This document shows, in pieces, positions 7,180 to 10,202 of a stretch of 10,202 nucleotides of DNA (the stretch's first letter is position 1; each line of letters starts with the position of its first letter). Position numbers and translations under genes: made by a program. A model generated the notes under the pieces. That model saw nothing but the letters and a program-made list of their open reading frames with translations, was not told the origin of the DNA and did not search any database. Source of the stretch: an archaeon (GTDB lineage: Archaea > Asgardarchaeota > Hermodarchaeia > Hermodarchaeales > Hermodarchaeaceae); NCBI GenBank assembly GCA_016550395.1, contig JABXGY010000001.1:1-10202 (forward strand), written 5' to 3'.

Positions 7180-7628
7180 TTGGATTCACCCATCGCCTTG
7201 ACAATTTTGCTGAGTTTGATTGGTGAACTTACGATTTTTTCTCGGATGGATAAACCTGACTCCAAAGGTTCAATAATTTCATGGATTACCCAATCCGAAG
7301 CTTTTCTTTGGGCAGTTTCATAATCTTTATCTTCGGTATTCCGGTCAATGCGCATGAAAAAGTTATAGGTTTCATTTTCTGAACTTTCTTTGGAAATAAC
7401 CCAGAACGATCTTCCACCTTCGGGAACATTAATCGACCCTGTTATTTCATACCACTCTTCAATTTTGATTTTACCCTGTTTTTCGCGGTCGATTCGAACC
7501 TTGGTCATTTGTACATTTCGAAGCTCAGATATGTTCTGTAGACATTGGAAGAGCGCCTCACTAGATTTCATAAGATTATAATCATCGACTGTGATTTTAA
7601 CATAAAGATCCGTTCTAAATATTGGCAT
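7176..7628 (-). CDS. Small unknown protein, first gene of the tfrAB-like operon
   Basis: I do not recognise this protein. From ATG 7628 it has 150 residues. AGGTG, 9 bases upstream, supports that start over the in-frame GTG at 7640, which would add four residues. It appears soluble, with no signal peptide or membrane helix. The pattern is mixed alpha/beta: a first strand (DLYVKITV, 7-14), a helix (about 20-36), a strand (MTKVRID, 41-47), two more strands (IKIEEWYEITG and SFWVISKE), a strand NFFMRID (89-95), and a C-terminal helical part (about 104-125). The single cysteine (C29) rules out an iron-sulfur cluster within one chain. It shares a 4-base GTGA overlap with the flavoprotein gene, so the two are almost surely co-translated. 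An assembly or accessory role for the reductase is inferred from position only. Confidence 0.75.
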   Translation of the reverse strand: MPIFRTDLYVKITVDDYNLMKSSEALFQCLQNISELRNVQMTKVRIDREKQGKIKIEEWYEITGSINVPEGGRSFWVISKESSENETYNFFMRIDRNTEDKDYETAQRKASDWVIHEIIEPLESGLSIREKIVSSPIKLSKIVKAMGESK

Positions 7629-7777
7629 TGAAGTAAACACCTAGAGTGGGATTTCAGCTGCGGCAAAGTCTCAAGTCGCCTTAAACTTTACTCATCAATT
7701 GAGTTGAACCGAATGATGCCTACAAATTTTTTCAGTTTAATGAGTTTTTAGCTTAATTTCATAGACTTCTTTAGAGA
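7629..7777. promoter_or_regulatory. Divergent intergenic region with candidate promoters in both directions
   Basis: This 149-base AT-rich spacer separates the minus-strand reductase operon from the plus-strand membrane protein/eS25 operon, so it should hold a promoter for each. Candidate TATA-like stretches are TAAAGTTTAA on the minus strand (7690-7681) and the T/A-rich run TTTAATGAGTTTTTAG near 7736-7751 on the plus strand. Neither is a textbook archaeal box. A 5-base inverted repeat ACTCA-N5-TGAGT spans 7690-7704 and abuts the minus-strand candidate box, so it could be an operator, but a repeat this short can occur by chance. Confidence 0.4.
7638..7642 (-). promoter_or_regulatory. Shine-Dalgarno site deciding the start of the small operon-leading gene
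   Basis: On the minus strand AGGTG lies 9 bases before the ATG at 7628. It matches the 16S tail complement GGAGGTGAT and overlaps the alternative GTG start at 7640, which argues against that start. Confidence 0.45.
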
Positions 7778-9211
7778 ATGATGAGGACTCCAATTTTGAA
7801 AAGATATGAGCGAACTGTATTTGTATTATTCAAATGTCTGAGCCTTGGTTTTTTCCTAACTCTTATTCATTTACTGATACAGCCGTTTGTTTTAGTTGGC
7901 ATTATTACATTTCCTCTAATCCTCATAGGATCAATAATACTCATTGTAAGATCATTCTATTTTGAGAATAAAAAAGAGATCTTTGATTTAACCGTCCCAA
8001 CAATATTCGACAATGGCTTAATGGCCTTTCACTCACTGAATAAACAGACTGCAGTCTTTTTCTCATTTAATTTGTCCCCATATAGATTGGATGAGAGAGT
8101 TGCACAGCGAGCTTTAACAGTTCTTCTCAAGATTTTACCCGTTTCAACTATTTTATCGCTAGAATGGTCCTCTCAGAATGAGTGCTTCGTGAATTTCTAT
8201 ATTAAGCTTGAAAAGAATTCCTTCCTAACTCAGGCAAGAGAATTACTAGAAAATATCACGAATAGTTTCAATAAAATATTGGGAGAACAAAAAATTCTTG
8301 CATTAGATGGAGAAGAGATTATGCTCCATTTTTCCATGGGAATGGCAGGAAGGATTAGTCAAATTGCAGCGAAGAGAAAAGGTCTTGACCTATATACTGA
8401 GACAGGAAGAGAAAAGCGTTTTATTTCCTTAATTAGCCCTGCAAATACAGATAGCCTTCAACGTGTTTTAGAGAAGCCTATCGATTCAAATTTTATGAGA
8501 ATTATTCTTCCAATGAAGAAAGTTGAGAAAACCTTACAGATTTCAGACCATCTTATCATGGTATCCGATGTTGATTGTAAGCATAGTAATTCATTTTTTC
8601 CAACAGAAATGATTTCAATAACTAATCTGCCACCACTTAAATCAATTCGAATATTTGGTGATATTCTAACAAGAAATCTTATTCACGAAGAACCCAAAAC
8701 ATTCAATTTCCAGAATGCAGTTCATCAAATTTTGGATTTCGTTTCCGTATCACAAATAGAGCAGGAAGAAGCCGCGCAACCTATAGCAACACTCACTACT
8801 AGTTCTGAAGAAATAAATTCGAGAAAGTGGAGAGAAATTTTTATTCAACTATCATCACAATTAGATTTACCCTTTGAAATTGATACCCAAATATTAGTTG
8901 AAAAAATTCCGATTAGATTCGACGGAAAAGTAAGAGATCTTTTATTTCTCATAACTCCTCAGATAAAAAATTCACACTTTAAATGGCTTATCAAGAACCT
9001 CACAAAACTTCTCAAGGAAAATGATCAGATGAGAATCATCTTTTTAATAAACCAGACGACACAAAAAATGTTGGTTGATAAATTACTCTCAACCTCTGTG
9101 TATACTGATCGAATACAAGAGATTTCAACCAAACAGGAACTTGTCGTAATTTTGCGCGATTACAAAAAGCTTCTCTTAGAAGAGAAGGACGTACTTGCCC
9201 AGGTAGCTTAG
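7778..9211 (+). CDS. Unknown membrane-anchored protein with two N-terminal helices
   Basis: I do not recognise this 477-residue protein. Two hydrophobic helices near the N terminus (about 12-32 and 35-58) form a hairpin. A short basic start (RTPILKRYER) and a KK pair after the second helix suggest that both ends face the cytoplasm. The remaining roughly 415 residues are soluble. Residues about 90-170 alternate strand and helix (VFFSFNLSPYRLDERV, then a strand around FVNFYIKLEK and a helix), compatible with a ferredoxin-like domain. A linker rich in Gln, Glu, Ala, Thr and Ser (327-347) leads to a C-terminal alpha/beta domain with strands RDLLFLITP (386-394) and MRIIFLIN (418-425). No Walker A or other catalytic motif is visible. 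ATG codons at 7778 and 7781 are both possible starts. The eS25 gene begins 19-46 bases downstream, so they are likely co-transcribed. Confidence 0.78.
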   Translation: MMRTPILKRYERTVFVLFKCLSLGFFLTLIHLLIQPFVLVGIITFPLILIGSIILIVRSFYFENKKEIFDLTVPTIFDNGLMAFHSLNKQTAVFFSFNLSPYRLDERVAQRALTVLLKILPVSTILSLEWSSQNECFVNFYIKLEKNSFLTQARELLENITNSFNKILGEQKILALDGEEIMLHFSMGMAGRISQIAAKRKGLDLYTETGREKRFISLISPANTDSLQRVLEKPIDSNFMRIILPMKKVEKTLQISDHLIMVSDVDCKHSNSFFPTEMISITNLPPLKSIRIFGDILTRNLIHEEPKTFNFQNAVHQILDFVSVSQIEQEEAAQPIATLTTSSEEINSRKWREIFIQLSSQLDLPFEIDTQILVEKIPIRFDGKVRDLLFLITPQIKNSHFKWLIKNLTKLLKENDQMRIIFLINQTTQKMLVDKLLSTSVYTDRIQEISTKQELVVILRDYKKLLLEEKDVLAQVA

Positions 9212-9257
9212 AAAATTCTTTAAGGACATTATGACTTCCTTCAGAAACGGTGGTTTA

Positions 9258-9560
9258 ATGGTTAAGAAAAACAAACCCGTTTCTAAACAGCCAACTAAAA
9301 AACAACAAAAGGACGAAGAGACCAAAACTCGAAGCCACGAATCTGTTCGACGTGAGCTAATTATCAGTGAAGATCAAAAACAGGAAATGGAAAAAGAAAT
9401 CCCAACAATGCGTGTAATCACAGCTAGTGCTATTGCTCAAAAATACTCGGTAAGAGTTAGTATTGCAAAAGCCGTATTATCTGAATTGGAATCAAAGGGA
9501 TTAATTCGACAGGTAACCTCTCAAGGAAAATTCAAGTTGTATTCTAAGAATTCAGGTTAA
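9258..9560 (+). CDS. rps25e: Small-subunit ribosomal protein eS25
   Basis: This is an archaeal/eukaryotic 40S-type ribosomal protein of the small subunit. The 100-residue product has a Lys/Gln-rich disordered N-terminal tail (KKNKPVSKQPTKKQQKDEE) that would contact rRNA. A winged-helix domain follows, carrying the S25e landmarks: TMRVITASAIAQKYSVRVS, then SIAKAVLSELESKGLI and the wing strand GKFKLYSK. I chose ATG 9258, preceded by GGTGG with a 4-base spacer, because the product then starts directly with the basic tail. An in-frame ATG at 9231, with AAGGA 4 bases upstream, would add nine residues (MTSFRNGGL) and cannot be excluded. It lies between an unknown membrane protein gene and a cyclophilin-like gene, not in a large ribosomal cluster. 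The identification is firm and marks the DNA as archaeal. Confidence 0.92.
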   Translation: MVKKNKPVSKQPTKKQQKDEETKTRSHESVRRELIISEDQKQEMEKEIPTMRVITASAIAQKYSVRVSIAKAVLSELESKGLIRQVTSQGKFKLYSKNSG

Positions 9561-9561
9561 C

Positions 9562-9567
9562 AAGGAG
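9562..9567 (+). promoter_or_regulatory. Shine-Dalgarno site for the cyclophilin-like gene
   Basis: AAGGAG begins two bases after the eS25 stop and sits 9 bases before the TTG at 9577. It is the main reason to accept that TTG as the start. Confidence 0.6.
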
Positions 9568-9576
9568 AAGATTTGT

Positions 9577-9978
9577 TTGGGTAACTCGACGTTTATTTCG
9601 CGAATACCCATTGAATTCACCATCGGTAATGATCTCGTCTTGAATGGAGAATTAAACAGTGTGCTTTCCCCACGAACCATTGATAGACTTCTAAAGAAGA
9701 TGCCAATAAATAGTCGAATCCACCTTTGGAAAAAGGAACTTTATTTTGAAGTAGGAATTCGTATGGGAGTCGAAAAAGCTGTTGAAACCTGTAATCCAGG
9801 TGATATCGCCTATTGGCCTCAAGGTGATGCTGTGTGCCTTTTCTTTCAAACAATGAGGCCATACAGTAAGGTTAGCCCATTAGGTCAATTTACCAGCATC
9901 GATTTTGAAAAAATATTTGAGCAAATTCATTCAGGAATGATTATTAAAATTCGTCAGATTACTTCATCTAAGCTTTGA
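9577..9978 (+). CDS. Cyclophilin-like fold protein (PF04126/DUF369 type)
   Basis: This 133-residue soluble protein belongs to a small archaeal and bacterial family with a cyclophilin-like beta barrel; TM1367 of Thermotoga is the structural example I recall. The signature is NPGDIAYWPQGDAVCLFFQ (73-91). An early strand pair carries the family's short polar turn (FTIGNDLVLNGELN, 14-27), the helix SPRTIDRLLKKMP (31-43) follows, and a glycine-containing SPLGQFT segment (100-106) comes after the signature. It lacks the peptidyl-prolyl isomerase active-site residues of true cyclophilins, and the family's activity is not known to me. The start is TTG 9577, supported by AAGGAG 9 bases upstream; the gap from eS25 is 16 bases, so the two are probably in one transcript. 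Family assignment is by motif recall, without a search. Confidence 0.82.
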   Translation: MGNSTFISRIPIEFTIGNDLVLNGELNSVLSPRTIDRLLKKMPINSRIHLWKKELYFEVGIRMGVEKAVETCNPGDIAYWPQGDAVCLFFQTMRPYSKVSPLGQFTSIDFEKIFEQIHSGMIIKIRQITSSKL

Positions 9979-9981
9979 AGG

Positions 9982-9987
9982 TATATT
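9982..9987 (+). promoter_or_regulatory. Candidate TATA box upstream of the last gene
   Basis: TATATT lies just after the cyclophilin-like stop and 37 bases before the GTG at 10025. Archaeal transcription starts about 25 bases after such a box, which would give a short leader for the last gene. The match is short and may be chance; read-through from the upstream operon is the alternative. Confidence 0.25.
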
Positions 9988-10024
9988 CTGAGTGGTTTAA
10001 GTAGACCATTTTGAACACAATCCT

Positions 10025-10202
10025 GTGTCTAAATTTGACCTAAAGGCAAAACGACAGTCTTCAAACCCCCTAACTCTAGTTGTAATCGTAGTTCTTATTC
10101 TCGTAAGTTGGCAGATTTCAACTTTCTTTTTACCTACAAAAGGACCATTAGATATCATCGGTATTTGGTTATCTGTAACTGGCGCACAGTTAATCGAACT
10201 AT
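10025..10202 (+). CDS. Start of an unknown membrane protein (3'-partial)
   Basis: A frame starts at GTG 10025, after an in-frame TAA at 9998, and stays open to the window end, giving 59 residues. The N terminus is short and basic (SKFDLKAKRQ). It is followed by a hydrophobic helix (about residues 17-36, containing TLVVIVVLILVSW). A further fairly hydrophobic stretch begins after a Pro-Thr-Lys-Gly turn (DIIGIWLSVTG). This looks like an inner-membrane or signal-anchored protein with the N terminus inside. No clear ribosome binding site precedes the GTG. There is too little sequence to name a family. Confidence 0.55.
   Translation, partial: MSKFDLKAKRQSSNPLTLVVIVVLILVSWQISTFFLPTKGPLDIIGIWLSVTGAQLIEL

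Noticed and set aside
5855..7201. Several plus-strand open frames across the flavoprotein gene, including an 88-98 residue set near 6182-6478 and 6935-7323
   Set aside because: They lie antisense to a strongly conserved enzyme, overlap each other, and their translations show no domain-like pattern.
1..10202. tRNA, rRNA, CRISPR, insertion sequences or prophage genes
   Set aside because: No cloverleaf-like sequence, direct-repeat array, transposase or integrase signature was seen on either strand by eye.

Overview
The window looks archaeal, most likely from an Asgard-group archaeon (possibly the Heimdallarchaeia side); this is inference. The clues are a ribosomal protein eS25 gene (an archaeal/eukaryotic protein, as far as I recall missing from Euryarchaeota), an MglA/Ras-like small GTPase next to a roadblock/LC7 protein, an archaeal two-gene class I fumarase, AT-rich DNA, GTG and TTG starts, and Shine-Dalgarno sites that match GGAGGTGAT. 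A TACK archaeon cannot be excluded. The window is packed with protein genes. I saw no RNA gene, mobile element or CRISPR array, and no gene-free stretch longer than about 150 bases.

Region 1 (1-2356, + strand) is a tightly overlapped three-gene cassette. It holds a roadblock protein cut by the window edge, a 296-residue protein I cannot assign, and an MglA-like GTPase. The arrangement suggests a GTPase switch with its regulator and an unknown third partner.

Region 2 (2396-3876, + strand) encodes the alpha and beta subunits of a class I [4Fe-4S] fumarate hydratase. Only 10 bases beyond it end two genes coming from the other strand.

Region 3 (7628-3887, - strand) is an operon of a small unknown protein, a flavoprotein fumarate reductase/succinate dehydrogenase subunit, and a long iron-sulfur subunit. 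The last carries a [2Fe-2S] domain, two [4Fe-4S] motifs and two complete HdrB-type CCG domains. This is the thiol:fumarate reductase (TfrA/TfrB) layout, and no membrane-anchor gene lies beside it. Together regions 2 and 3 cover malate-fumarate-succinate interconversion.

Region 4 (7778-10202, + strand) starts from a 149-base divergent spacer. It encodes a two-helix membrane protein of unknown function, ribosomal protein eS25, a cyclophilin-like fold protein (PF04126-type), and the start of another membrane protein cut by the window end.
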